Shown here piece after piece: positions 33,744 through 42,786 of a stretch of 64,000 bases of DNA (position 1 is the first letter of the stretch; each line of letters opens with the position of its first letter). Position numbers and translations under genes: made by a program. The stretch spans positions 744,001 through 808,000 of the forward strand of contig NZ_JBDIVF010000001.1 of assembly GCF_039631355.1 (NCBI RefSeq), in the 5' to 3' direction. This DNA is from Uliginosibacterium paludis (lineage in GTDB: Bacteria > Pseudomonadota > Gammaproteobacteria > Burkholderiales > Rhodocyclaceae). The notes below the pieces were generated by a model. It saw only the letters and a list, made by a program, of their open reading frames with translations. It did not search any database and was not told the DNA's origin.

Positions 33744-35246
33744 ATGGCCGATAGAGGCATGTCGACTGACCCCTTGAACACTGCAGATCCGACTCGCCCG
33801 ATCGTTGAGTGGCTCAACGCGCCACCTTCCCGCGACATCACCACCGAAATCCTCGCGCTGGACGAACAGCTCGACGCCCTCCACGGCCCGAGCATCAGCA
33901 GTCAGCAGTTCCACCACTGCATCGAACTCTTTCATGCGCGAGCCCAGGCGCTTGCGGTAGCCCACCGCCACGCACTGCGTGCCGAAGCCCTGCCGCTGCC
34001 TTCGCCAGTCCTGACCCGCGCTCGCGCCGTGTCGGCATCGCTGATGCGTGTCGCCCAGGGCTTCGAACGCGTCCTCACCGACGCGGATGCCCGATCCGGC
34101 CTGCCGCAGAAGCGCCTTGACGAAACCACGCCTGCACGGGCCCTTCGCCTGCTGTGCGAGGTCTTCCTGGTCATGAGCCAGGCGGGGCTTGAGCCAGACC
34201 CGGAGCTGTGGCGCCTCGCCTGGCGGCTCTACTCCATCTCGCGCAATGCCAATGGCGCCGTGGAGCCCGCGGCCAACCCGGTCGAAACCGCCCTCTTCGC
34301 TTACAAGCGCCTGCTCGCGATGCCCTCGCTGGCTCCGGCCGAGCTCGCGCCGGCCGAGCTCGACTGGGCTGCGGATTTTCTCGGCCGCGTCACGAACCTG
34401 GTGCATGTGCAGGAGACGAGACCTCCTTCACTCGACGGAGCCTGGTACTGGCTGGACCCGGCGGGCAGCGCCGAACCACAGGCCTGCGTGCGCCGCGAAG
34501 CGCCAGAGGGCAGGAGCCTGCTGTTTTTCTCGACGACCGGGCTCGCCCGCCGCGCAAGCGAATTGCTGCTGCGCCACGCCAGCCCGGGCGAGCTGCCGGA
34601 GCTCATGACCCACCCGGACTTTCCCGGCGTGCTACCTGTTCCGCTGCTGGAAAAGCTGCATGCGAGATGGTCGGTTCCGCCGCGCAGGGAACAGTCCCGC
34701 CGCCGCCAGGATTACCCGGTTCAGGCCTGCGTCGGCCTGAGTGCGATCTGGAACACGCTCCGTTACGGCAACGACGCAGACCTCATCACCGAGTGGTCGG
34801 TCATCAACGAAAGTCCGGGCGGCTACGCGATCATGAATGTCCAGGGGCGTGCTGCCGGGCTGCAAGCCGGCATGGCGATCGCGCTGCGACGCGATCCGAG
34901 GGATACCTGGAGCCTCTGCGTGGTGCGCTGGATCCGCAGTGACGCGATCAACCAGATCGAAATCGGGCTGCAGATGCTCTCGCGCGGCGCCATTCCGGTC
35001 AATGTCGGATTCCGCGGTGCCGAGCGCGATGTAGGCATCGTGCGGGCGCTGGTACTGCCGGTGCTGCCCGCACTGCGCCAGCATCAGGCCGTGATGGCGC
35101 CTGCCGGCACCTACAGTTCGCGCCGCTTCACGCTGGTGTCAGACATCGATCGTGTCTATGTCGCGCAATGCCGACTGCTGAGTCTCGACCTGCAGACCTC
35201 AGGCGTGGAACTGTTCCAGTTCGAAATCGACCCCTATCCGCTCTGA
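33744..35246 (+). CDS. Conserved hypothetical protein with a possible C-terminal PilZ-like domain
   Basis: A 500-residue protein. The N-terminal two thirds is helical without recognisable motifs. Near residues 335-420 an arginine-rich stretch (RREQSRRRQDYPVQA), then NESPGGYAI and a beta-rich tail, resemble the R-x-x-x-R and N/D-x-S-x-x-G pattern of c-di-GMP-binding PilZ domains, with wider spacing than usual. I do not recognise the protein and the PilZ reading is tentative. Starts at 33744 and 33759 are both possible, and neither has a good ribosome-binding site. Confidence 0.6.
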   Translation: MADRGMSTDPLNTADPTRPIVEWLNAPPSRDITTEILALDEQLDALHGPSISSQQFHHCIELFHARAQALAVAHRHALRAEALPLPSPVLTRARAVSASLMRVAQGFERVLTDADARSGLPQKRLDETTPARALRLLCEVFLVMSQAGLEPDPELWRLAWRLYSISRNANGAVEPAANPVETALFAYKRLLAMPSLAPAELAPAELDWAADFLGRVTNLVHVQETRPPSLDGAWYWLDPAGSAEPQACVRREAPEGRSLLFFSTTGLARRASELLLRHASPGELPELMTHPDFPGVLPVPLLEKLHARWSVPPRREQSRRRQDYPVQACVGLSAIWNTLRYGNDADLITEWSVINESPGGYAIMNVQGRAAGLQAGMAIALRRDPRDTWSLCVVRWIRSDAINQIEIGLQMLSRGAIPVNVGFRGAERDVGIVRALVLPVLPALRQHQAVMAPAGTYSSRRFTLVSDIDRVYVAQCRLLSLDLQTSGVELFQFEIDPYPL

Positions 35247-35255
35247 GTTGCTGGC

Positions 35256-36464
35256 TCACGCAGCCGACCCGCTGACCGGCGCCCCGAGCGAAGCGCGCAT
35301 CACGCCCAGACGCTCCTCCAGCAAGGCAGCATCCGCGCCCGAGAGCCCCGGCGCCTTGAGGTCTTCCGGCAAAATGCCGATCACGATCCGCGTCAGCAAA
35401 TCGCCGAAAGCCAGACGATCGCCGGGAATGCCCAGCATCCAGGCGCCTTCCTCGGTCCGCACCACCCAGGCTGCATCCCGCATGTCTCCCAGGATCTGCT
35501 CGATCTGCTCCGGCGTCTGCCTGCAGGTGCTGGCCAGACTGTTCGTGTCGCAGGCACGCCCGGTCTGCTGGGCAAGTGTCAGCGCCTGAACCAGCCGCAC
35601 GACAGCGACCACCTTGCCCGCCGGAGTGGCCGGCAGCAACTGACGACGCGACGTGAACTCCGGCATCACGGCGGCCACCGTGGCGCCGAGCAGGATCACC
35701 AGCCAGGTCAGATACACCCAGATCAGGAAGATCGGCAGCACGGAAAAGGTGCCGTAGATCAGTGTGAAATTCGGCAGTTTGGCCAGATAGAAGCCGAACA
35801 GGCGCTGCACGAGCACGACACCGATGCCGGCCACCAGCCCTCCTGCCACTGCATGCCAGAAGGTGAGGCTGCGGTTGGGCACGACATGGAACAGGAAAAC
35901 GAACAGGGCCGACAGCAGCAGCGCGGTGCCGGCCCTGTCAGCCAGACCACCGGCCAGCCCGCTGTGACGGACCAGGTCGGTGTTCATCAGATCGCTGGTG
36001 GCCGCGATGCCTGCCGCGAAAATCACCGGGCCCAGCGTCAGCGCCAGCCAGTAGACCGGAATGCGCACATACCAGGGGCGCGGCTTGCGAACGACCCAGA
36101 TGCTGTTGATCGTACGGTCGATGGTTGCAAACAGCATGATGGCGGTCACAACCAGAAAGACGGTGCCCACTACGGTCAGGCTGGAGGCTTTCTCCGAAAA
36201 CTGCAGGGCATAGGTCGCAACGACCTTGCCAGCCTTCTCCGGCAACAGGTTCTGCAGAAGGAAGCCGCGCATGCCTTCGCCCAGTTTCATGAAGGGCGAG
36301 AACTGCCGCATCATGGTCAGCACGACCGTGACCATAGGCACCAGCGAAAGCAGGGTGGTGTAGGTCAGCGAACCCGCCGTCTGCATGCCGCGGACCTCGG
36401 CGAACTTGCGCCGCACGAGTTCGAGAAGATGGTAGGCGGAGTGATCCTGGTATCGTTGTTTCAT
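35256..36464 (-). CDS. YihY/UPF0761 family inner-membrane protein
   Basis: A 402-residue membrane protein with about six helices and a cytoplasmic C-terminal extension of about 130 residues. Family blocks are GMQTAGSLTYTTLLSLVPMVTVVL, IDRTINSIWVV, LFHVVPNRSLTFWHAVAGG and FTLIYGTFSVLPIFLIWVYLTWLVILLGA. The family was once misnamed ribonuclease BN, and its real role is unknown. The tail (residues about 275-400) looks like a winged-helix domain (SLASTCRQTPEQIEQILGDMRDAAWV). The ATG at 36464 starts the conserved MKQRYQDHSAYHLLELV region. Confidence 0.85.
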   Translation of the reverse strand: MKQRYQDHSAYHLLELVRRKFAEVRGMQTAGSLTYTTLLSLVPMVTVVLTMMRQFSPFMKLGEGMRGFLLQNLLPEKAGKVVATYALQFSEKASSLTVVGTVFLVVTAIMLFATIDRTINSIWVVRKPRPWYVRIPVYWLALTLGPVIFAAGIAATSDLMNTDLVRHSGLAGGLADRAGTALLLSALFVFLFHVVPNRSLTFWHAVAGGLVAGIGVVLVQRLFGFYLAKLPNFTLIYGTFSVLPIFLIWVYLTWLVILLGATVAAVMPEFTSRRQLLPATPAGKVVAVVRLVQALTLAQQTGRACDTNSLASTCRQTPEQIEQILGDMRDAAWVVRTEEGAWMLGIPGDRLAFGDLLTRIVIGILPEDLKAPGLSGADAALLEERLGVMRASLGAPVSGSAA

Positions 36465-36492
36465 GGAGGGGAAACCGTCTGTTTGCTGCCCG

Positions 36493-36498
36493 TATAAT
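36493..36498 (+). promoter_or_regulatory. Consensus -10 element for the DUF2069 gene
   Basis: TATAAT lies 41 bp before the ATG at 36540, but no good -35 box is seen at the usual distance. Confidence 0.4.
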
Positions 36499-36539
36499 GG
36501 CGCGCTGCCGTCTGGCAGACATGCCGCCGGAACCTCACG

Positions 36540-36908
36540 ATGCCGAAACTCAAAACCCTGCAACTCGGTACCTGCAGCCTGCTGCTGGCACTGATTGCAT
36601 GCTGCCTTGTCACCGAACTCTGGCTCGCACCACTGCGCCCCGGGGGCTCGTGGCTGGTGCTCAAGGTGCTGCCGCTGCTCGCGGCACTCCCCGGCATTCT
36701 CAACGCGCGCCGTTACACCTTCCAGTGGCTCAGCCTGGCAATCTGGGTCTATTTCGCCTGGGGCATGGTCAGCGCATGCTCGGGCAAAGGCAACAGCATT
36801 CCGCTGGGAGCACTCGAGGCGCTGCTGGCCGCGCTGCTCTTTGCAGTCTGCGCGGCCTATGCGCGCGCTTCGGCTCCGTCACGCCAGCGCAGCAACAGCC
36901 CGTCCTGA
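36540..36908 (+). CDS. DUF2069 small inner-membrane protein
   Basis: A 122-residue protein with four hydrophobic helices (SLLLALIACCLVTELWLA, VLKVLPLLAALPGIL, LSLAIWVYFAWGMVSA and ALEALLAALLFAVCAAY). The pattern LVTELWLAPLRPGGSWLVLKVLPLL and ARRYTFQWLS is typical of DUF2069, conserved in beta- and gammaproteobacteria. Its function is unknown. It is transcribed away from the YihY-family gene. Confidence 0.82.
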   Translation: MPKLKTLQLGTCSLLLALIACCLVTELWLAPLRPGGSWLVLKVLPLLAALPGILNARRYTFQWLSLAIWVYFAWGMVSACSGKGNSIPLGALEALLAALLFAVCAAYARASAPSRQRSNSPS

Positions 36909-36941
36909 AAGCCGCCCCGCCTGCTGGCGAGGCCCGGGCGA

Positions 36942-38486
36942 TCAGACCATGGTGCCTTGCGGATCCGCCCTCATCCGGCCGGATGCAAGACGGTTGAGCG
37001 CATTGATGTAGGCCTTGGCCGAAGCCACGATGATGTCGGTATCCGCGCCCTGCCCGTTAACGACCCGTCCGTCCTTCGCCAGACGCACCGTGACTTCGCC
37101 CTGGGCATCCGTTCCGCCGGTAATGGCATTCACCGAATACAGCAGGAGCTGTGCGCCGCTCTGCGCGATGCTTTCGATGGCCTTGAAGGCGCCATCGACC
37201 GGACCGGAGCCATTGGCATCGGCACGCTGCTCCTGACCGCTGACCGAGAGCGTGATGCCGGCATGCGGCACTTCGCCGGTCTCCGAGCTCACTCGCAGGG
37301 AGAGCAGCTTGTACAGCTCGACTTCGGGCGTCACCACTTCGTCCGACATGAGTGCCTGCAGGTCTTCGTCGAAAATTTCCTGCTTCTTGTCGGCCAGATC
37401 CTTGAACCGCGCAAAAGCCGCGTTGAGCTGCTCTTCGGACTCGATGACCACGCCCAGCTCCAGCAAGCGGGCCCGCAAGGCGTTGCGGCCCGAAAGCTTG
37501 CCGAGCGTCAGGCGATTGGTCGTCCAGCCCACATCCTCGGCGCGCATGATCTCGTAGGTTTCGCGATGCTTGAGCACGCCGTCCTGATGGATGCCGGACT
37601 CATGCGCGAAGGCGTTCGCCCCGACGATAGCCTTGTTCGGCTGCACCGGATAACCGGTGATCTGGGACACCAGCTTGGAAGCCGGAACGATCTGGGTGGT
37701 GTCGATGTGCGTCGTGACCGGGAAGATGTCGGCACGGGTACGCACCGCCATCACGACCTCCTCCATGGAAGCATTGCCGGCCCGCTCGCCCAGCCCGTTG
37801 ACCGTGCACTCCACCTGCCGTGCGCCGACCATGACGGCGGCCAGCGAATTGGCCACCGCAAGGCCGAGGTCGTTATGACAATGCACTGACCAGACGACCT
37901 GATCGGAATTGGGCACGCGCTCGATCAGCTGCCGGATCAGGCCGGAAAACTGCTCCGGCGTGTTGTAACCAACGGTATCCGGCACATTGATGGTCTTTGC
38001 ACCGGCCTTGATGACGGCCTCGAAGACGCGGCAGAGATAATCGATCTCGCTGCGCCCCGCGTCCTCTGCGGAAAACTCGACATCATCGGTGTACTGCCGT
38101 GCCCAGCCGATCGCACGAACCGCCTGCTCGACGACCTGGTCGGGCGTCATGCGCAGCTTCTTCTCCATGTGGATCGGGCTGGTCGCGATGAAGGTGTGGA
38201 TGCGGCCGGCGTTTGCAGGCCGGATGGCTTCGCCGGCACGAGCGATGTCCTTCTCGCTGGCACGCGCGAGCGAGCAGATGGTGGAGTCACGCACCGCTTC
38301 GGCCACTGCCCGGACTGATTCGAAGTCGCCGTTCGATGCGGCCGCGAAACCGGCCTCGATCACATCCACCCGCATCTTTTCGAGCTGGCGCGCAATACGC
38401 ACCTTCTCGTCACGCGTCATCGACGCGCCGGGGCTCTGCTCGCCATCGCGCAGGGTGGTGTCGAAAATGACCAGACGATCAGACAT
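36942..38486 (-). CDS. leuA: 2-isopropylmalate synthase
   Basis: First committed enzyme of leucine synthesis: condenses acetyl-CoA with 2-ketoisovalerate. It has 514 residues. The HMGL-like barrel has IFDTTLRDGEQSPGASMT, WSVHCHNDLGLAVANSLAA with the metal-binding HCHND, and GLGERAGNASMEEV. The C-terminal 130 residues are the LeuA regulatory domain that senses leucine. It is 15 bp after pssA on the same strand, in the ilv-pssA-leuA order common in betaproteobacteria. Confidence 0.95.
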   Translation of the reverse strand: MSDRLVIFDTTLRDGEQSPGASMTRDEKVRIARQLEKMRVDVIEAGFAAASNGDFESVRAVAEAVRDSTICSLARASEKDIARAGEAIRPANAGRIHTFIATSPIHMEKKLRMTPDQVVEQAVRAIGWARQYTDDVEFSAEDAGRSEIDYLCRVFEAVIKAGAKTINVPDTVGYNTPEQFSGLIRQLIERVPNSDQVVWSVHCHNDLGLAVANSLAAVMVGARQVECTVNGLGERAGNASMEEVVMAVRTRADIFPVTTHIDTTQIVPASKLVSQITGYPVQPNKAIVGANAFAHESGIHQDGVLKHRETYEIMRAEDVGWTTNRLTLGKLSGRNALRARLLELGVVIESEEQLNAAFARFKDLADKKQEIFDEDLQALMSDEVVTPEVELYKLLSLRVSSETGEVPHAGITLSVSGQEQRADANGSGPVDGAFKAIESIAQSGAQLLLYSVNAITGGTDAQGEVTVRLAKDGRVVNGQGADTDIIVASAKAYINALNRLASGRMRADPQGTMV

Positions 38487-38501
38487 TCGGATTCTCCGCT
38501 T

Positions 38502-39293
38502 TCAGCTTTGTTTCGGTGTGGATGACGCACGGCTCTTGCGCAGGCGGCGCCAGCCACTCATCACATAGCCCGACAGCCCGTAACAGACGAACAGGCCAAA
38601 CAGTACGGCGGGCGGATCGTAATGCACAGCCAGCAGCACGGCCACGAAAACCAGCGTGACCGAGAAAGGTACGGCACGGCGCAGGTTGATGCTCTTGCCG
38701 CTCCAGAACAGCACGTTGCTGACCATCGACAGCCCGGCAAAAACGGCCACGACAAACGTCAGCCATTCAAGCGGAATCCCGAGCAGATGATCGCTGCCCG
38801 ATACGCCGCTGTCATTCATGATCCAGATGAAGCCAGCCACCAGCGCCGCTGCGGCCGGACTCGGCAGCCCCTGGAAATAACGCTTGTCCACCACCGCGAT
38901 GTTGGTGTTGAAGCGCGCCAGGCGCAATGCGGCGCTCACGCAGTAGATGAAAGCGGCAATCCAGCCCAGCTTGCCAAGATCCTTCATGGCCCATTCGTAG
39001 GCGACCAGCGCTGGCGCCGCGCCGAAGGCAACCATGTCCGACAGCGAATCGTATTCGGCGCCAAACTGGCTCTGCGTGTTCGTCATCCGGGCGACGCGAC
39101 CATCCAGACCGTCCAGCACCATCGCGACAAAAATCGCGATGCAGGCAAGATCGAAATGCATGTTCATCGCCTGGACGATGGCGTAGAAACCGGAAAACAG
39201 CGCTGCGCTGGTGAAGAGATTGGGCAGGATGTAGATGGCCCGCGAGCGGTGCCGGGTTTCCTGTTCGTCCGAGTCGGCGATCTGTTCGTTCAT
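38502..39293 (-). CDS. pssA: CDP-diacylglycerol-serine O-phosphatidyltransferase
   Basis: Membrane enzyme that makes phosphatidylserine, the precursor of phosphatidylethanolamine. It has 263 residues and about eight helices. The CDP-alcohol phosphatidyltransferase motif is complete: LDGLDGRVARMTNTQSQFG followed by AEYDSLSDMVAFG, with the catalytic aspartates. It is the short, integral-membrane type (PssA type II), not the large E. coli type. The ATG at 39293 is followed by an acidic cytosolic leader, MNEQIADSDEQE. Confidence 0.93.
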   Translation of the reverse strand: MNEQIADSDEQETRHRSRAIYILPNLFTSAALFSGFYAIVQAMNMHFDLACIAIFVAMVLDGLDGRVARMTNTQSQFGAEYDSLSDMVAFGAAPALVAYEWAMKDLGKLGWIAAFIYCVSAALRLARFNTNIAVVDKRYFQGLPSPAAAALVAGFIWIMNDSGVSGSDHLLGIPLEWLTFVVAVFAGLSMVSNVLFWSGKSINLRRAVPFSVTLVFVAVLLAVHYDPPAVLFGLFVCYGLSGYVMSGWRRLRKSRASSTPKQS

Positions 39294-39327
39294 GAAGTCC
39301 GTCCGTGCATTGATACTCAGGCACTGC

Positions 39328-39377
39328 AAAAACAAGAAGGGGGTCGGCCCTGGCAAACGCCCGGACCAAGCCCCCTT
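39328..39377 (-). terminator. Intrinsic terminator between ilvC and pssA
   Basis: On the minus strand AAGGGGG pairs with CCCCCTT, with inner stems GGTCC/GGGCC and GGC/GCC, then CTTG and TTTTT. It separates the ilv operon from pssA-leuA. Confidence 0.75.
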
Positions 39378-39396
39378 TATACCATCGCCCGCGCGA

Positions 39397-40413
39397 TCAG
39401 TTCTTGCTCTGGTCCACCAGCTTGTTCTTGGCAATCCAGGGCATCATCGCGCGCAGCTGCGAGCCGACCTGCTCGATCGGATGTGCAGCGGTCAGGCGAC
39501 GACGGGCCGTCATCGAAGGATAGTTTGTGCGGCCTTCCAGGATGAACATCTTGGCGTATTCACCGGTCTGGATGCGCTTGAGCGCAGCGCGCATGGCGTC
39601 CTTCGACTGGGCATTGATCACTTCGGGCCCGGTCACGTACTCGCCGTATTCGGCGTTGTTGGAGATCGAGTAGTTCATGTTGGCGATGCCGCCTTCATAC
39701 ATGAGATCCACGATCAGCTTGAGCTCGTGCAGACACTCGAAGTAGGCCATTTCCGGCGCATAGCCGGCTTCCACCAGCGTCTCGAAACCCGCCTTGACCA
39801 GCTCGACCGCGCCACCGCACAGCACGGCCTGTTCGCCGAAGAGGTCGGTTTCGGTTTCTTCACGGAAGTCGGTCTCGATCACGCCACCCTTGGTGCCGCC
39901 ATTGGCAGCAGCGTAGGAGAGCGCGATGTCCTTAGCACGACCGGTCTTGTCCTGATACACGGCGATCAGCGAAGGCACGCCGCCACCCTTGAGGTATTCG
40001 GAGCGAACGGTATGACCCGGGCCCTTCGGCGCAACCATGATCACATCCACGTCGGCGCGCGGCACGACCTGGTTGTAATGCACGTTGAAACCGTGCGCGA
40101 AGGCCAGCGCGGCACCGGCCTTCATGTTCGGCTCGACATCGTTCTTGTAGACGCCGGGGATGTTCTCATCCGGCAGCAGGATCATGACGACATCAGCCGC
40201 CTTCACTGCTTCAGCAATTTCGGCGACCTTGAGGCCGGCGGCTTCGGCCTTGGCCCAGGATGCGCCGCCCTTGCGCAGACCAACGGTGACATTGACGCCC
40301 GAGTCACGCAGGTTCTGGGCGTGGGCATGACCTTGCGAACCGTAACCGACGATAGTGACCTGCTTGCCCTTGATCAGCGAGAGATCAGCGTCCTTGTCGT
40401 AATAAACCTTCAT
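39397..40413 (-). CDS. ilvC: Ketol-acid reductoisomerase (class I)
   Basis: NADPH-dependent isomeroreductase in valine, isoleucine and leucine synthesis. At 338 residues it is the class I form. The Rossmann motif is VGYGSQGHAHAQNL, the metal and substrate acids are in GGTKGGVIETDFREETETDLFGEQ and FECLHELKLIVDLMYEGG, and NYSISNNAEYG is also conserved. It follows ilvH by 59 bp. Confidence 0.96.
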   Translation of the reverse strand: MKVYYDKDADLSLIKGKQVTIVGYGSQGHAHAQNLRDSGVNVTVGLRKGGASWAKAEAAGLKVAEIAEAVKAADVVMILLPDENIPGVYKNDVEPNMKAGAALAFAHGFNVHYNQVVPRADVDVIMVAPKGPGHTVRSEYLKGGGVPSLIAVYQDKTGRAKDIALSYAAANGGTKGGVIETDFREETETDLFGEQAVLCGGAVELVKAGFETLVEAGYAPEMAYFECLHELKLIVDLMYEGGIANMNYSISNNAEYGEYVTGPEVINAQSKDAMRAALKRIQTGEYAKMFILEGRTNYPSMTARRRLTAAHPIEQVGSQLRAMMPWIAKNKLVDQSKN

Positions 40414-40472
40414 TGTTTTCTCCATGTGACAGGCGACACGCGATACGCATCCGGATGACGTATCGCGATCCA

Positions 40473-40964
40473 CTAAATCTTCAATACCCGGTCGCTGCGA
40501 CCGATGCCGCAGACTCCGGAACGTACCGTTTCGAGTATCAGTTCGCTGCTTATGGCTGCGATGAAGGAGTCGAGCTTGTCCTGGGTGCCGGTCAGCTCGA
40601 TGACATAACTCGATTCGCTCACATCGACGATGCGGCCACGGAAAATATCGGACATGCGCTTCATTTCCTCGCGTGCCGGTCCGACGGCCCTCACCTTGAC
40701 GAGCATGAGTTCGCGTTCGATGTGCGGAGCTTCCGACACATCGACCACCTTGACCACGTCAACGAGCTTGTTGAGCTGCTTGGTGATCTGTTCGATGACT
40801 TCATCCGAACCGCTGGTCACGATCGTCATCCGGGAAAGCGAGGCCTCCTCGGTAGGCGCGACCGTCAGCGATTCGATATTGTAACCGCGCGAGGAGAACA
40901 GCCCGGACACGCGCGACAGCGCTCCGGCTTCGTTCTCCAGCAAAAGGGACAGGACATGGCGCAT
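40473..40964 (-). CDS. ilvH: Acetolactate synthase small regulatory subunit
   Basis: Regulatory subunit of 163 residues that confers valine feedback on the catalytic subunit. The N-terminal ACT domain is LSLLLENEAGALSRVSGLFSSRGYNIESLTVAPTE. The second half (LVKVRAVGPAREEMKRMSDIFRGRIVDVSESSYVIELTG) is the ALS small-subunit C-terminal domain. It lies 13 bp after the large-subunit gene. Confidence 0.95.
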   Translation of the reverse strand: MRHVLSLLLENEAGALSRVSGLFSSRGYNIESLTVAPTEEASLSRMTIVTSGSDEVIEQITKQLNKLVDVVKVVDVSEAPHIERELMLVKVRAVGPAREEMKRMSDIFRGRIVDVSESSYVIELTGTQDKLDSFIAAISSELILETVRSGVCGIGRSDRVLKI

Positions 40965-40977
40965 GGTTTCGGCTCGC

Positions 40978-42687
40978 TCAGAGGTCTTCGGACGACAGGA
41001 TCATCTCGTTGAGACCCTTTCCGCCCTGGATCATCGGATAGACATTCTCGGTCTGGTCGATCTGGAAATCCATGAACACCAGATCATTCTTGCGCGCAAA
41101 TGCCTCGCGCAGCGCACCTTCGACGTCACCGGGCTTCGTAACCTGGATGCCGATGTGGCCATAGGCTTCGGCCAGTTTCACGAAATCAGGCAGCGAGTCC
41201 ATGTAGGACTCCGAGTAGCGGTTGCCGTGGAAAATTTCCTGCCACTGGCGAACCATGCCGAGATAGCGGTTGTTGAGCGACAGTACCTTGATCGGCAGAC
41301 GATACTGCTTGCAGGTAGAGAGCTCCTGGATGCACATCTGGATGGAACCCTCGCCGGTGATGCAGGCCACTGGTGAGCCGGGATTGGCAAGCTGAACGCC
41401 CATCGCTGCGGGCAAACCGAAGCCCATCGTTCCGAGCCCGCCCGAGGTCACCCAGCGGCGCGGCTTGTCAAACCGGTAATACTGCGCGGACCACATCTGG
41501 TGCTGGCCGACGTCAGTCGTGACGAAGGCATCGCCCTCGGTGACTTCCCACAATTTCTGGACCACGAACTGCGGCTTGATGATTTCGTCGGAGTTGCGAT
41601 AGCCCAGACTGTCACGGCTGCGCCACTCGCCGATCTGGCGCCACCAGTCCGATACCCGCGCGGGATCGGGCTTCGCCTGCTCGGCTTCGAGACAGGCAAT
41701 CATGTCGTCCAAGACGTCGCCCACGTCGCCCACGATGGGCACATCGACCTTCACCCGCTTGGAGATCGAAGACGGATCGATATCGACATGGATGATCCGA
41801 CGGGGTTCCTGCGCAAAATGCGCGGTATTGCCGATCACGCGATCATCAAAGCGCGCCCCCACTGCCAGCAGCACGTCACAGTAATGCATGGCCATGTTGG
41901 CTTCATAGGTGCCGTGCATGCCCAGCATGCCAACAAAGTTCTTGTCGGAAGCAGGGTAGCCCCCCAAGCCCATCAAGGTATTCGTCACCGGAAAACCCAG
42001 CATGCGGCCGAGCCTGGTCAGCTTTTCCGCAGCATTCGCAAGGACCACGCCGCCACCGGTATAGATCATCGGTCGCCGTGCTTCGAGCAGAAGCTGAACC
42101 GCCTTCCGGATCTGACCGGAATGGCCCTTCAGCACCGGATTGTAGGATCGGAGCGTGACCGACTCGGGATAGGCGTACTCGCAGCGCTGGGCGGTAACAT
42201 CCTTGGGAATATCAACCAGCACGGGGCCGGGGCGGCCGGTGCGCGCGATATGAAACGCCTTCTTGATCGTGGCCGCGATGTCACGGACATCCCGCACCAG
42301 GAAATTGTGCTTCACGCAGGGACGCGTGATGCCGACGGTATCGACTTCCTGGAATGCATCCAGGCCGATTGCCGCAGTCGGCACCTGGCCACTGATGATC
42401 ACCAGCGGAATGGAGTCCATGTAGGCGGTCGCAATGCCGGTCACGGCATTCGTTGCACCCGGGCCAGAGGTCACCAACGCAACGCCGACCTTTTCGGTCG
42501 AGCGGGCATAACCATCGGCTGCATGCACGGCGGCCTGCTCATGACGGACGAGTACGTGACGCACGGCGTCCTGCTTGAAGATCTCGTCATAAAGGAAGAG
42601 CACTGCGCCGCCGGGATAGCCGAAAACATACTCGACCTTTTCTTCCTGCAGGCACCTCACTACAATTTCCGCACCGGTCAAGACCAT
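40978..42687 (-). CDS. ilvI: Acetolactate synthase large catalytic subunit
   Basis: Thiamine-diphosphate enzyme joining two pyruvates, or pyruvate and 2-ketobutyrate. From the ATG at 42687 it has 569 residues, beginning MVLTGAEIVVRCL as in E. coli IlvI. GYPGGAVLFLYDE contributes the catalytic-glutamate region, VRHEQAAVHAADGYAR is conserved, and the ThDP/Mg motif is GEGSIQMCIQELSTCKQYRLPIKVLSLNN. An in-frame ATG at 42708 is possible, but it is only a few bases from the predicted transcription start. It leads the ilvI-ilvH-ilvC operon. Confidence 0.94.
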   Translation of the reverse strand: MVLTGAEIVVRCLQEEKVEYVFGYPGGAVLFLYDEIFKQDAVRHVLVRHEQAAVHAADGYARSTEKVGVALVTSGPGATNAVTGIATAYMDSIPLVIISGQVPTAAIGLDAFQEVDTVGITRPCVKHNFLVRDVRDIAATIKKAFHIARTGRPGPVLVDIPKDVTAQRCEYAYPESVTLRSYNPVLKGHSGQIRKAVQLLLEARRPMIYTGGGVVLANAAEKLTRLGRMLGFPVTNTLMGLGGYPASDKNFVGMLGMHGTYEANMAMHYCDVLLAVGARFDDRVIGNTAHFAQEPRRIIHVDIDPSSISKRVKVDVPIVGDVGDVLDDMIACLEAEQAKPDPARVSDWWRQIGEWRSRDSLGYRNSDEIIKPQFVVQKLWEVTEGDAFVTTDVGQHQMWSAQYYRFDKPRRWVTSGGLGTMGFGLPAAMGVQLANPGSPVACITGEGSIQMCIQELSTCKQYRLPIKVLSLNNRYLGMVRQWQEIFHGNRYSESYMDSLPDFVKLAEAYGHIGIQVTKPGDVEGALREAFARKNDLVFMDFQIDQTENVYPMIQGGKGLNEMILSSEDL

Positions 42688-42721
42688 TCCAGCACCCAGA
42701 GACCCCATAAAAGAACCCGAT

Positions 42722-42750
42722 ACCTTACCGGCGCCATCAGGATTGGTCAA
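42722..42750 (-). promoter_or_regulatory. Candidate promoter of the ilv operon
   Basis: On the minus strand: TTGACC (42750-42745), 17-bp spacer, TAAGGT (42727-42722). Transcription would begin near 42715, which favours 42687 over 42708 as the translation start. The same stretch lies just upstream of the divergent sigma-factor gene. Confidence 0.4.
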
Positions 42751-42786
42751 GGCGCCGCACGGTCCAACGCCCCGACAGGTCCGACT

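Noticed and set aside
41500..42786. A long upstream extension of the sigma-factor frame
   Set aside because: It is antisense to ilvI and has no sigma-like sequence. The conserved protein begins at the CTG at 42787.
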